Source: Adiantum capillus-veneris (taxonomy: Eukaryota > Streptophyta > Polypodiopsida > Polypodiales > Pteridaceae). From it: a stretch of 64,000 bases of DNA. How positions within the stretch are numbered: the first letter of the stretch is position 1; every line of letters starts with the position of its first letter. The stretch lies in the NCBI GenBank assembly GCA_014529385.2, contig CM043958.1, positions 150,854,793-150,918,792 of the forward strand. The letters run 5' to 3'. Both the position numbers and the translations under genes were made by a program. Shown piece by piece: positions 11,780-22,797 of the stretch. Under the pieces are notes generated by a model. The model had not been told where the DNA came from, did no database searches, and saw only the letters and a program-made list of their open reading frames with translations.

Positions 11780-12400
11780 ATTGAAATTTGATTGAGGGAA
11801 GCAACTTGGATTGTTTCAATTGACAGGCTTAGCAAGAAGACACACTCTATGCCTGTCAAAAAGACTATTAAGGCACATCAAATGACAACCCTCTTTAGAT
11901 CTCAAATTTTCAAGTATCATGACTTGCCAACATTCATAGTGTCGGACAAAGATCTTAGAATGACCACTAATTTTTAGAAGGGTCTCTTTGAGAATCTAGA
12001 AAGTAGATTAAATTTCTCTTTTGGTCTATCATCCACAAACGGATGACCAAAGTGAAAATGCATTTTAAATTAACAATGTTTTTGTCTTATAAGACTTATT
12101 CTCTTTCTTTTATTGTGCACAAAATTTAAGAAGTATGGATGCTTAGGATCATGTTTGTGGTGACAATGTCTCCCAAACACCAAGTAGAACTTGTCACTCT
12201 ACTTTGGAAGTATGATATGGACTAAAGAGCAGACATGCTTGACAGCTAAGTCTCTCGAGCACCATATGGATTAGTCATCCATTCTGCAATGATGTCATAG
12301 GGTAAAAAGGGATCCTCTACCCGCTAAAAAACATAAACTAATGATTAGGTTTTATCTTCTCTACCTCATAGTCGAGGACGACCATGATTTCAAGAGAGAG
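11780..12400 (+). pseudogene. Gypsy-A integrase remnant
   Basis: The fragment WIVSIDRLSKKTHSMPVKK followed by HDLPTFIVSDKDLRMT corresponds to the Gypsy integrase core between the first two catalytic Asp residues. The frame stops at 11977 and decays until the terminal segment before the PPT. The zinc-binding N-terminal domain is not readable. Confidence 0.75.
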
Positions 12401-12404
12401 GTAA

Positions 12405-13239
12405 TGTCATAAAATATAATACCTAACTTTACCAAATGATTTTCTCATATTAAACTGATCAATTAATATGGGAAGATAAAAGAGGAACAAGAGTTAGGAT
12501 ATAGATATGTGCTTCTAAACCTATCTCAATAGGGGACCAAAAGCAGAAATGGTTGCATCTCAATAGGGGTCCAAAAAGAGACGGTCTACCAAAGAGCAAT
12601 GTGCAATAAGTGCTTTTAGATTTATCTCAGCATGGGACCAAGAGGAGAGATGGTTACGTCTCAATAGGGGTCCAAAAGGAGGTAGTCTATCAATGAGCAA
12701 GGTGCATCTAATGGAGTTTAGAAGACCTTAGGGTTAGCTTTATTAAAGATCTCCAAAAGTTAGCGTTAAAAAATCCTTTGACCTTAGGCAAGCTAGGGCT
12801 GACCTTGAGGTGGAAATCCTACCCAAGCATGAGATGCTTGTCGGCTTGCTAACTAAAGTTCTTAAAGTGTTTGTGGAAATCTTGCCCAAAGCTTGAGGTG
12901 ATTTTTATGCTTAAATGACTAAGGTTCTTGAAATGTTCAATTCAAAGATGATCTCTCAAGAGGCATAAACGGTTTCCATGCTTAAAAGACTAGGTGCTTG
13001 AAGTGTTCAATTCAAACAAAATGACTTAAGAAGCATAAAAGGCACATGTCAAAATCCTCCACATATGGCCCTCATGATGTGCTTGAATCCTATTGGATAG
13101 GCTTTAAAGGGGTCCAATGAGAATTTAGATGCATAAAATAAATAATTAAGTTCTTTCTCTCAAAGAAAAGAAGAGAACACATGTCCAAATGATATAATTA
13201 AATAAGAGAGAGAGAGGGGGGGGGGGAGGTGTATACTCT

Positions 13240-13282
<43 letters not shown>

Positions 13283-13976
13283 ATTGTGTGAAGTGCAAAG
13301 TGAAAAGTGCAAGAGCTCCATCTCCTTCTCCAAGCTTGTTGAGAAGTGGAGAGCCTACACCAACAATCTTGGCTATGGAATGCAAATCCAACCAAGAGCC
13401 GTGCTTCAATGCTTAAGCTTGCCATCTTCTTCATCTTCATTACTATGCTATTATGCTATGCTAAGCAAGAAGAGTGATGATAAGTGAGGAACTATTTCTT
13501 TCTCCTATGAATGATTCTTCTTCCTCTTCCCTACCCTCATTCCCTGCTAGCTCTCTCCACCTTCGAAGGTGTTTGAGGCCTTGGGACTGAGGCTTGGGAT
13601 AGTTAATGCTTTTTGCAAAGTTTATGTTATGCTCATGATGCATGAAGCTTTCCATCTTCATAGCATCACCAAGGTCACAACGAACACAAAGATTGTATTG
13701 TACCAAGTCTCTCTTGATGGGAGAATGTATAATAAAAATGCCTTTTGGAGGGGGGACCACCAGCTCCAAGCAATTCGGTCCTCAACTATTATCATGTTCT
13801 CTAATACTCTCTCTCTTGTAAAAGTATTGCTCATGCCAAGTTAATTAAGTACTATGTTCATATTGCTATCATTAATTAAGTTCACCCTCTATGTTCTCAA
13901 AGTGATCTCACAAAAATGCTCACTTTAATTCTCTTAATTTCGCTATTCTAAAAGTTCATAGGCCATTTCCATTACA
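12405..13976 (+). repeat. Gypsy-A 3' LTR
   Basis: A complete LTR of 1572 bp from TGTCATAAA to CATTACA. It contains GA-rich and G11 sequence near 13205-13226 and (CA)n at 13241-13280, longer than in the 5' LTR. Confidence 0.9.
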
Positions 13977-13991
13977 GCCCGCATCCCAACA

Positions 13992-14134
13992 ATAAGTGTG
14001 CCACCATGCTAGTTAGTAGTGTCATATGTTAGTTAGCACTCCAATTTTGTAATTAGCATTGTCATTGTGCTTCTTATCAAAGTATGCTAGATGACATCGT
14101 CACCATGCTAGTTAGCACTCCAGTTTAGACATTC
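13992..14134. repeat. Degenerate minisatellite, right part
   Basis: Units with GTGCCACCATGCTAGTTAG and AGTGTCATATG resume immediately after the Copia-A LTR end and continue to the edge of Gypsy-B. Confidence 0.75.
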
Positions 14135-14870
14135 ACACACGCTGGTTAAGTTCACACAAAGCAAGTGTGCGCTACTTTAGACATGTGGCCTAGCTAAGCT
14201 TAGTAAACAAAGACTAGAGTCAACTTGCCAAATGAGGAAGGACTAATCTAACCTTAGTCTATAGCTTTTCTCTTTCATTTAAAAAAACCATAAAGTTACC
14301 TTAATATTAATTAGCTTAGGTACAAGACCTTTGTACAAACCTTGGAGGCTTATGAAGCTGACCCAGGGGCTACAATCTACCTACTAATTTAGGAAGTCCT
14401 AAATTAGGATAAAATTTGGCAAAAATAAAACTCACCCTTTGGGCTTTAAAGTTTTCACCTCCTGTGCAAAACCTTAGCATAGTGCTTTAGAGGTGCCGCC
14501 AAGCTGCTCCCAAAACTTACAAAATTTAGAAATTTTGTGGCAAGTTAGAATTTCACCCTAAGGCTTCCCAAACTTCATACTTAGAGTCTACAGCGTTATT
14601 CTAATGACTTAATCTTAGCACAATCACTTACTATTTTTAGACTCATACAATTCCTCTCAATCATCTCCTTTGTCCTATACCTTTTATCAAGGCTACCTTG
14701 GATACATTTATCCTTCTTTAACATGTACCTATGACTTAGATAATTAATTAGCAATTAGCCTTTCTCTTTTAAGGACTTTCCTCTTTTGGTCCCAAGCCTT
14801 GATTGGTTGGTCCATTAGCACTTAATCAATTTCACTTGTTCTCTTTTTATTTTTGCTGGACTTGTTCTCT
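14135..14870 (-). repeat. Gypsy-B 3' LTR, truncated
   Basis: Matches 17050-17583 with substitutions and small indels. Its distal end is replaced by minisatellite sequence. Confidence 0.7.
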
Positions 14871-14899
14871 TCCTGGACTCCAGCTAAAAAATCTCTTAT

Positions 14900-16070
14900 T
14901 TACCATCAAACTCGAGGGGTTCTTCAATTACCGGTTCTTTGGGTGGCTCGCCCTTATAAGGTTTCAATAGGCTCACACGAAAAGCTTATGAATGAGTCAA
15001 GCTTGTACTTGGTAACGTTAACTTGTATGTTGTTTCATTGATTGGCTTGAGAATTTGAAATGGGCCATAATATCTTTTTGCTAGCTTAGCATAATATTTT
15101 TGGTGACCCGTTGGGTATCTTTGTGTTCCCTTGCCTGTAGTGTGACTTAGACGTGCTTTTGGAAACTTGAGCAATACCCAATCAATTTCTTTGAAGGTCA
15201 AGGCTTGTTGAAGCTTATCAACAACAACCTTTTGCTTCTATTTTGTGATGGATATAACTTCTTTAATCTTTTGAAAAGATTCTTTAAGATCTCTACTATA
15301 CTCATCAACAGCAAATATGTTCCCAAGTGTCTTGAATATCAATGGGAGTTGGGGTCTTCCTTCAATTACTTCAAAGGGTGCTTTTCCAATAGAAGTATGG
15401 ACAATGTTATTGTATGCATACTGGTAAATACTCTTTCCACAAATCTCTTTAATATAGTTCTTTAACTTAGGCTTTAAGTCGATAAGTGATAGTTGAATTT
15501 GCTATCTCACTTTGGCCATCCGTTTGTGGGTGATAGTTCAAGGAGAAATTCAACTTAGTATCCAAGTTCTCAAAAAGCCCTTCCAAAAAATACTGGTCAT
15601 TCTTGGATCTCTATCAGATACTATAGACGTTGGTGAGCCATGGTACTTAAAGACCAGTGAGATAAAGAGGGTTTCCATATGGTGTGCTTTAATATTCTTT
15701 TTGATCGATATGAAATGTGATTGCTTGCCAAACCGATCTACTATTGTCCATACTGCAGTGTTCCAATGTATGGACTTGGGTAATCCAAAGATGAAATCCA
15801 TGGATATACTTTCCCATGGGGAATCAGGTATAGGCAATGGTTGAAGCAAGCTAGGCTACTTCCCTTTATCATACTTTGTCTTTTGACATACAGTACATAT
15901 GGCAACATAATCCGGTATGTTTGCCTTCATTGTTGGCCTATAGAAGTACATCTCTATTCCCCTGAGAGTAGCTTGAATCCCTCTATGTCTCGCATAAGGT
16001 GGAATATGAGATTCATACATAACCTTTCATGTAGATTATGTGTAATGCATAGCCTATTTCCATAGAGAAG
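14900..16070 (-). pseudogene. Gypsy-B integrase with C-terminal domain
   Basis: Reading the minus strand from 16070: a zinc-binding segment with spaced His residues (ESHIPPYARHRGIQATL) and Cys pair (CTVCQKTK), then the core PWESISMDFIFGLPKS and TIVDRFGKQSHFI with HGSPTSIVSDRDPRMTS (15550-15849). The first two catalytic Asp residues are visible. A later frame (15201-14986) gives the C-terminal domain (GPFQILKPINETTYKLTLP). Frameshifts and stops separate the parts, and the Glu-containing region is not intact. Confidence 0.85.
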
Positions 16071-16312
16071 ATAACCATCTTGTACATTGTCGAGCTTACT
16101 AATAGGTCAATAATGATTAAGCCATAGGCAAGTCTTGAAAGACTCCATCATTAAGACCATAGTTCTCGATGGTGTCCCCCGCTTCCTATAAACAGGCATA
16201 CCAACCAAGTTAAAAAATTACAATCACACTTACCCTATTGCAATGAACAACTTCAATATTTCATAAATGACTCGAGGACCTCTCTTCTTAGGCAAGAAAA
16301 GAGAAACCTCAA

Positions 16313-16324
16313 CTCTGATACCAA
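16313..16324 (-). other. Gypsy-B primer-binding site
   Basis: The minus strand reads TTGGTATCAGAG directly after the LTR end CTGACA. It matches the initiator tRNA-Met type PBS. Confidence 0.85.
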
Positions 16325-16848
16325 TGTCAGAGTATCTAATACTTACTTTTAGATTCAACGGAGTTTAACTATGAAAGGAGAGAGTTTTTCTTTAAGAGAT
16401 AGATAGTAAGGAGAACATAGTTTATGCTAGGCTGATTTCTTTACAAAAACACACATTTAAAACACTTTGACCATGCACATAATTCAAAGAGAATAACTAA
16501 TTAAGATTGACAACTCAATGAGGACCGGATTTGCTTGGAGCTAGTCCCCCCTCTTGAAACACTTGTATCATAATCCTTTCAAGAGAGATCTTTCTTACAA
16601 AACATGTTTGTGCTCTTGCGGAGCCTTTCATGGTATAATCCTCCTTCCCAAACCCTAAACACCCTAGCGGGGAGAAAGGAACTGCGGGGAAAGAGGAAGA
16701 TGAAGGTGGAAAGAAGTACTTTTCAAGCAAGAGAATGGATCCTTTGAATACGCTTGCTCATGGTCAAGCTCTTATCATAGCATAGTATAATAGAATATTT
16801 GCATCCATAGCCAAGAGCTTGAGCATAGACTTTGTCCCTAGAGCTCCC

Positions 16849-16899
<51 letters not shown>

Positions 16900-17583
16900 C
16901 TTTGCATATCTTGGGCACTAGAGAGAGTGTGTGAGAGGAGCAAGAAGAAGCCAAAAATCCCCACAAGCCCTCCCTTTTATGCCTTGTCCCCTCTTGCGTT
17001 GCATGCTAGAGCTCGCCCCCACTTCTATTGGACTCTTCTTGGCAAGTGCACACACTCATATACACTTGTTAAGTTCACACAAAGCAAGTGTGTGCTACTT
17101 TAGACATGTGGCCTAGCTAAGCTTAGTAAACAAAGACTAGAGTCAACTTACTAAATGAGGAAGGTCTGATCTAACCTTAGTCTATAGCTTTTCCCTTTCA
17201 TTTAATAAAACCATAAACTTATCTTTTAATTAATTAGCTCGGGTGCAAGCCCTGTGCACAAACCTTGGAGGCTGACCCGAAGCTACAGCCTACCTGCTGA
17301 TTTAGGACCCGATAAATTAGGATAAAGTTGCTCCCAAAACCTACTAAATTTATTTCACCCCAAGGCTTCCAAAAATTCTCACTTAGAGTGTAAAGAGTTA
17401 TTCTAATGACTTAAGCTTAGCACAATCCCTTTTTATTTTTAGACTCCTATAATTGCTCTTGATAATCTCCTTTGTCATGTACCTTTGATCGAGGCTTTCC
17501 TTTTTTTGTCCCAAGCCTTGAACGGTTGGTCCATTAGCACTTAAATCAATTTCACTTGCTCTCTTTTTAGTTTCCTTGGACTT
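16325..17583 (-). repeat. Gypsy-B 5' LTR
   Basis: Bounded by the PBS at 16324. The outer end is placed where similarity to 14135-14870 stops. Parts (near 16520-16600) are distantly similar to the Gypsy-A/C LTR. A (GA)n tract lies at 16851-16895. Confidence 0.7.
16851..16895. repeat. (GA)n microsatellite inside the Gypsy-B LTR
   Basis: About 22 GA units. It may be homologous in position to the GA tracts of the Gypsy-A LTRs. Confidence 0.95.
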
Positions 17584-18338
17584 AAGTGGCCAATCTAAGT
17601 TGGAAAATACTTTTAGAAGGTTAGAAATTAACAATCTGTGTCTTTATTCTCTAAAATTGGGATCGAACACAATATGGTTACACAAGTCTACAACTTCAAG
17701 CACAAGCCAAGGAAAACCGTGAAGAATTATGCTAGTCAAGTGAGAGAATATATATCTAGATGCCTACAAAGAGAATCCTTGAGCATGAAAGAATTGTCTC
17801 GCTCTCCATAGAAGTGATGCCAAACAAAAAGTTTCATGCAAGCTTGTATAGCATAAACCATATCATTGTAGATGCTTGTATACATGATGCCATAGGTTTT
17901 GGACATAATTTTGAAATCTATGAAGAAAATTTCTAAGAAGCCAATGCAAAGAGTGATAGAAGCAAAGTTGCTATACCAACTTAAGTTGTCCCAGTGGTAA
18001 GGTTTACCCAGCTGACTAGGGATCTCCTTAATGGAAACCTCCTATGGCCCTACAACCTAAGTGGTGTGCCAAAGAGGTTGTGGATCAACCATTGAATTAC
18101 TTTGGATAGCCAAGGTCATGGGCTCAAGAGGGTTCTACGTAAGTAGGGAGATGTTAATAGTTCAATCATTGATTACATCACAACTTGAGCATCATATGAT
18201 TTCATGGTCCATACAAATCACCCAAGCTCTCATTGCTTAGGTCCCTTCGGAGTTTGATTTGAGGCATAATGGGAGGGTGTAGCTTCTCATCCGTCTTCTT
18301 CACCGCCTAAAGTTTGAATCCAAATTCATCTTGATACT
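17584..18338. other. No gene recognised
   Basis: AT-rich sequence without recognisable domains. A tRNA-like A-box (TGTCCCAGTGG, about 17988) was considered but not supported as a SINE. Confidence 0.45.
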
Positions 18339-18643
18339 TATAATCTAATGGTGGGCTACTAGACACACCAACTTGAGTGCTAGCATGGAATATTCATTGT
18401 CTAGGGTCTCATCTAGCCTTTTAATACTATCGTCTTGCAAGAAGTGCACAAGAGCATGTTCTTCAAAAAAATTGGCTTTTGGCTCATTAGGTCTTCTTGG
18501 TGAATTGTTTCCTAGTTCTATGGCTTGTGCAATTTCTTTTTTGCCTATAGAAAAATCTCAAATTTGTGGTTTTTTTGTCATAATCTAGAGGTGGGCTATT
18601 AGACACCAACTTGTTTGCTAGCATGGAATCATCATTATTTAGC
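18339..18643. repeat. Tandem repeat of about 240 bp: unit 1 and start of unit 2
   Basis: Unit 1 (18339-18580) starts ATAATCTAATGGTGGGCTA. Unit 2 starts at 18581 with ATAATCTAGAGGTGGGCTA and is interrupted after CATTATTTAG by the LINE fragment. It resumes at 20391. Confidence 0.75.
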
Positions 18644-18889
18644 ATGGACTCGATGGATTTTCACAGAGATGCGCAGAGTTGGCTTGAGCAGGAGACTGGA
18701 GGACCGCTTCGCTGCGAGTCTGCTCCAATCCTAGGAGCAACTGCAGTGAGGCCTAGAGCAGACAGCCCCTTGTTTGAAACCCCATGGTTAGCACTCAGAG
18801 AGGCCACTTGGTTGGTAGTCGGCCTCATGTTTCCAGGGGTCCCATGGCAGAGGGTCCAGCACGCTCTCTAGGTGACTAAGTCAGTTACA

Positions 18890-19859
18890 GTTTTCAGGCT
18901 TGTCAGAGGAGCTTCAGGGCATTCAGTCTACGGGGCATGAGAGGAGTGCAGAGCATGTGTCCTGTAGGACATCTCAGAGGCAGTACCAGCTCAGTGGCTC
19001 ACACCTCTTGAGTTAGCAGCACCGAGATGGATGGGAGCCTTCACGCAACTGGAGGTTCTCATCTCAGTTCGGGCTTGCTCAGAGACTATACCCTCCCTGT
19101 TTTTCGAGCTAGAGAGTAAGGGACACTTACACTGAGTTGCAGTAGAGGCCTCGCAAGTGGCAGAGTGTTGTTTTTAGAGGATTCACGTGGTGGGAATCTA
19201 TGAGAGGACTTGTGCCATAGATCCTGACCCAGCAGCTCTTGAGACTGGCCACTCGAGACTGTGGGCTTGTGAGAGTTGTCCACTGGCACGAGTACAGTGG
19301 GATCCTGGAGAGTGGCTATGGAGGGACTCTTTCTCCTCTATAGATCATCCAGGTGTCCCTTTCTTTCAGTACACTGTTCGACTGGGACGTCACATACTAG
19401 CAGCGGAAAGAGAGGCTCGTCCTGTTGCAGCACCTCATTGGCAGGAGGAGGGTCTCACAGCTGATTTCTTGGCAGCTTTTTGGGGGAGGTCGTGGGACTC
19501 CAGACAGTCGAGACAAGTCACTTTGTTCGAGTGGTTAGTTGCACACATAGCTACAGCAGTTGAGAGCTGGCTTGTACATAGTGGTCTCTCGGCCACATGT
19601 GCAGCTTGTGACCATCTTGTGGAGGGTCAGTGTCACTGTCTTTGGGATTGTCCTTTGGCACAGCATGTGTGGCTTCGTGTCCTTTGGCTGATGCCAGCCC
19701 TTTCCACAGCTAGGCAGTACACTTGGGGGGCAGCTGCTTGGTCCACTCTCACGGGCCCGACACTTCAATTTGAGTTATATTCCACCAGCAGGATGATAGT
19801 GATGCAGGGGGGTCGACCTACACTCCAGCCTGCTACAAAGCTTACTCCATAGGAGTGGT

Positions 19860-19928
<69 letters not shown>

Positions 19929-20340
19929 TGTTGGGAGCTCATCAATGGCCTAACACTCTAGTTCATTTGGCGGGCTCGTTGCTTCCGCATCTTCGAGGCT
20001 CACCCTGTACCACCAGCAGAGAGTGTTCAGGATCTTTGGCTAGATCTAATCCATACTCTCAGAGGACAGTTTGAGAGACTCCAGGGCAGTTTCGACTGCA
20101 TACAGGAGTGCAGAGAGGCTTTCCTTCAACTCTGGCATCCTGGGTCTTTTTTCTCCATGGTCCAGGGTGTGCTCAGATGGCACTACTGTCCACCTGTGTG
20201 GCTTTTCACTCCGCCCATCTCTTGATTTAGCCTCATTGTACCATATGTTGTTTTTTCATTGGGAGAGTCTCCCCATCATGATTGTTGTAGCCCTCTCTTG
20301 TAGAGGAGGTTGTAGCCCTATGGGCAGTTTCATTAACTAA
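18890..20340 (+). pseudogene. LINE ORF2 C-terminal (zf-RVT) remnant
   Basis: The 221-codon frame at 19187-19852 contains a zf-RVT-like pattern: C-x2-C (CAACDH), then H-C-L-W-D-C and W (CHCLWDCPLAQHVW). The upstream part has RHILAAE and ADFLAAFWGRSWDSR segments, as in the thumb/connection region of plant LINE proteins. A (GA)n tract at 19863-19925 interrupts the frame. Beyond it another frame from 19929 resumes family-like sequence (CWELINGLTL, stop, FIWRARCFRIFEAHPV). Not functional. Confidence 0.7.
19863..19925. repeat. (GA)n microsatellite inside the LINE ORF
   Basis: About 31 GA units break the zf-RVT reading frame. Confidence 0.95.
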
Positions 20341-20357
20341 TAGAAGGATCTTTTTCT

Positions 20358-20390
<33 letters not shown>
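20358..20390. repeat. Poly(G) homopolymer, 33 bases
   Basis: An uninterrupted G33 follows CTTTTTCT and directly abuts the resumed tandem-repeat unit. It occupies the place where a LINE would normally carry a poly(A) or short tail repeat. Confidence 0.95.
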
Positions 20391-20391
<1 letters not shown>

Positions 20392-20540
20392 GATGTGCAC
20401 TAGATCATGTTCTCCAAAAAAAATTGCTTTTGGCTCATTAAGTATTCTTGAAAAATTGTCCTAGTTTTATGGCTTGTGCATTCTTTCTTTGTATAGAAAA
20501 AATTATTTGAGATTCAATTTGTGGGTCTTTTCCACTACGT
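20391..20540. repeat. Tandem repeat of about 240 bp: end of unit 2
   Basis: Matches 18427-18570 of unit 1 (TTTTGGCTCATTA, TATGGCTTGTGCA). A short repeat of TTTGTGGG-TTT-CCACT-TTCAACATG follows at 20518-20590. Confidence 0.75.
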
Positions 20541-22470
20541 TCAACATGGAAATAAAATTTGTGGGGTATTTGCCACTTTATTCAACATGACAATTCTATT
20601 CTAGTTGGGTTTAAGAGATTTCTTAGGAGCATACGATGATATTGAGGAGTATTTCTAAAAATTTATAGAGGCTCCAAGAGAGTTGTTGGCCAAAGGTTCA
20701 CGGTCTTCATCAATGTAGACAAGGCCTTGTTCTACATGCCAAAATTGTACTATGGTAGGGTGGCTCTATCAACTTGAGTAGACATTGCTCAAGACTTTAT
20801 TAATGGTCATCCTCAAATTAGAAGTATTGTGTACCAATCATGTCCTCATAGAAGTTATCATCATCTTCTACAATTGGTTGCACTTCCATTAGTGAGATCA
20901 AACTGTCTAGCTCCAAATTAGCTTGCTTTTGGTGAGATATGGCCATAAAAATGTACATAACAATTATTAACCATTTACATCATATCAACTGCAACAATAG
21001 TGATTTCTTGGTTGGATATGGTCATTTAGAGCGGAAGAATGTTAGCCATTGTGCAGGCACAAACCACTTTTTGTGCTTGAAGTTTGATCGAGAGCAAGTA
21101 GACATGCTTAAACTACTCATGATAAAGCTATTGCTTATGGTTGAGCTTCATCCTTTGAAGGTTGCAACTCTGGTTGCAAGATTTCTAAATGTAGTTGAAT
21201 TGCTACCTAAAATTCTTTGCATTCATACCCAAGATGTTACTCTACCCATCCGTGAAGAGATTTGTTACATTTTTAGTGCCCTAGGTTGTCGTTTTACAAA
21301 GGGTCAAACTCACGGTCGTGAATTGCCAAGAATCCGATTTCAATGAGCCCAAAGGAGAGCTACTCAATGTTGACAAACTAGCAATTGTAGAGCTCTTCTT
21401 CTCAATGGGGTGTGTAGAATTGGCACTCTAGTCAAACATACTTTGAAGGCGATGGTATTGGGGGTTGACCACATTGACCTAGTCTTGTACACCTACTTAA
21501 GGGTGAGTCGCCACACAAACAAAGATGTGCAAACAATGGATGTCAATATGGATGTGATGTGGTGCATAGCAGTCACAATAGAATTTCTTTTCTTTGTATT
21601 TGAATATCTTGCTTTATCTCAAGCCAACTTAATCAAAAAAATATCCCCTTCGAGTAAAAATATCAAATTTTCTTAAACATACCCAAAAAATGTAGAAATT
21701 AGGGACACATTTTTAGTGCAATTTAAACTCCTATTTGTTGCTTTTAATCATTATTTGTGCAAACTAGCTTGGTTTGCAAGTATTTGGTTTTTGTATACAC
21801 ATAATTCAATTGAACCAATTAGAACACGATATCAATTTTTGCAACCCATGTTCAATACTGTGATTCAATCTGAAAAATGATGCACAAAATTTCTAAAATT
21901 GGACTAGAAAAATTACATGCATACACAAGAAAAGGTTGTGTGGTCATTGTAGGGTGTCATAGGCCTAGGATACACATTCTCTAAATTGTCAATCTTAGGA
22001 GCATGGCAAACCATCTAGAGCATGGAAACATCTCACATTGTGAGAGTTGGTTGGAATGGGAAAATGACCTATTGGAGAGGTGCCATGCTAAGCACTCCCG
22101 TAGTTTCTCTCAACACCTACTCTCAGTCTCACACACAAACACCAGTTGCCTATACTTTCTCTAACCACACACAGTCCTAGTAGTTTAATTCAAATGGACA
22201 CACTATTAGGCTCAAACTACATAAATAGACTCAATTTTGTGACAAATTAAGTGCTCACATTAAATAATCCCATCTACATACTCATTAATCTCAAAATATT
22301 TCAATGCAAATTTGGCATCATAATGATGTGAAAAATGCAATTAGTCAAATGTATCCATGTGTCCCTGATTTTCCCAAAGGGTTGTCAACCCATTGCACAA
22401 TTATTTCTTTTGTATTCAAAGCATTTTTGTACAAATTTAGTTGGAATGAATATTCATAGGTCGAATATCG
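20541..22470. other. No gene recognised (1.9 kb)
   Basis: A plus-strand open frame of 135 codons (20939-21346) has no domain I recognise, and a second frame of 88 codons follows at 21410-21676. Both are Leu/Ile-rich and may be decayed transposon sequence. No LTR, TIR or RNA gene is evident. Confidence 0.4.
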
Positions 22471-22797
22471 TAAGATTAGCTATCTCACCTTTCCAAAAAT
22501 TACTGGTCATTCTAAGATATCTATCTGACACGATGGATGTTGGTAATCCATGGTGTTTGAAAATCTGTCATATGAAGAGAGTTGCCATTTGGTGTGCCTT
22601 CGATGAATGAAGTGTGCTTGTTTGCTAAACCTATCAACTATTGTCCATATTCCTGTATTCCCATGGATAGACTTGGGTAATCCAAAGATGAAATCCATGG
22701 ATATACTCTCCCATGGTGAATTTGGGATAGGCAATGGCTGGAGTAATCCAGGTTGCTTTCCTCTATCATATTTGGTCTTTTGGCATACTACTAACGT
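22471..22797 (-). pseudogene. Gypsy-C integrase fragment
   Basis: The minus strand reads CQKTKYDRGKQPGLLQPLPI, then PWESISMDFIFGLPKSIHG and TIVDRFSKQAHFI. This is the start of the integrase core with the first catalytic Asp (in SMDFI). The second Asp and the Glu are missing. Confidence 0.85.

Larger units (their letters stand above)
6652..13976 (+). mobile_element. Gypsy-A: Ty3/Gypsy retrotransposon inserted in Copia-A LTR
   Basis: Long direct repeats begin TGTCATAAAATATAAT at 6652 and 12405. Between them lie gag, protease, RT, RNase H and integrase remnants in Gypsy order (integrase last) on the plus strand. The 5' flank GTCCG (6647-6651) and 3' flank GCCCG (13977-13981) form a 5-bp TSD with one change. 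The purine run CAAGAGAGAGGTAA before the 3' LTR is the PPT, preceded by GTCGAGGACG, a common end of plant Gypsy pol. All ORFs are broken. It shares family identity with Gypsy-C. Confidence 0.9.
5211..13991 (-). mobile_element. Copia-A: gag-only Ty1/Copia element split by Gypsy-A
   Basis: Two direct repeats flank a 0.76-kb interior. The 3' LTR lies at 5211-5534. The 5' LTR is 6297-6651 plus 13977-13991, interrupted by Gypsy-A. On the minus strand the LTR begins TGTTGGGATACGGAC and ends TTAACCCTACA. A PBS beginning TTGTATCAGAGCC follows the 5' LTR after a 2-base gap (6281-6294). The interior has only a gag remnant and no protease, integrase or RT. The left flank ATAAAGG and right flank ATAAG suggest a decayed TSD within minisatellite units. 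The element is a non-autonomous deletion derivative. Confidence 0.85.
14135..17583 (-). mobile_element. Gypsy-B: internally deleted Ty3/Gypsy element
   Basis: Direct repeats of LTR type occur at 14135-14870 and within 16325-17583, with shared runs such as GACATGTGGCCTAGCTAAGC. A PBS (minus strand TTGGTATCAGAG, 16313-16324) adjoins the right LTR. The interior runs from the leader straight into the integrase zinc-binding region, so gag, protease, RT and RNase H are missing. The left LTR lacks about 0.7 kb corresponding to 16325-17040. Outer boundaries are approximate. Confidence 0.75.
18644..20390 (+). mobile_element. LINE-type retrotransposon, 3' fragment
   Basis: A GC-richer insert interrupts unit 2 of a tandem repeat. 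It carries the C-terminal region of a LINE ORF2 protein, plus strand, and ends at a run of 33 G. There is no endonuclease or RT core, so the copy is 5'-truncated, as is common for LINEs. Compared with unit 1, about 36 bases of target appear missing at the insertion point. No TSD is visible. Confidence 0.7.

Noticed and set aside
17985-18140. tRNA-derived SINE
   Set aside because: An A-box-like TGTCCCAGTGG is present, but the only B-box-like sequence (GGGCTCAAG) is about 125 bases away and there is no A-rich tail or TSD.
20541-22470. Solo or 3' LTR completing Gypsy-C
   Set aside because: No sequence beginning TGTAATGG or resembling the 1.6-kb LTR was found left of 22471.
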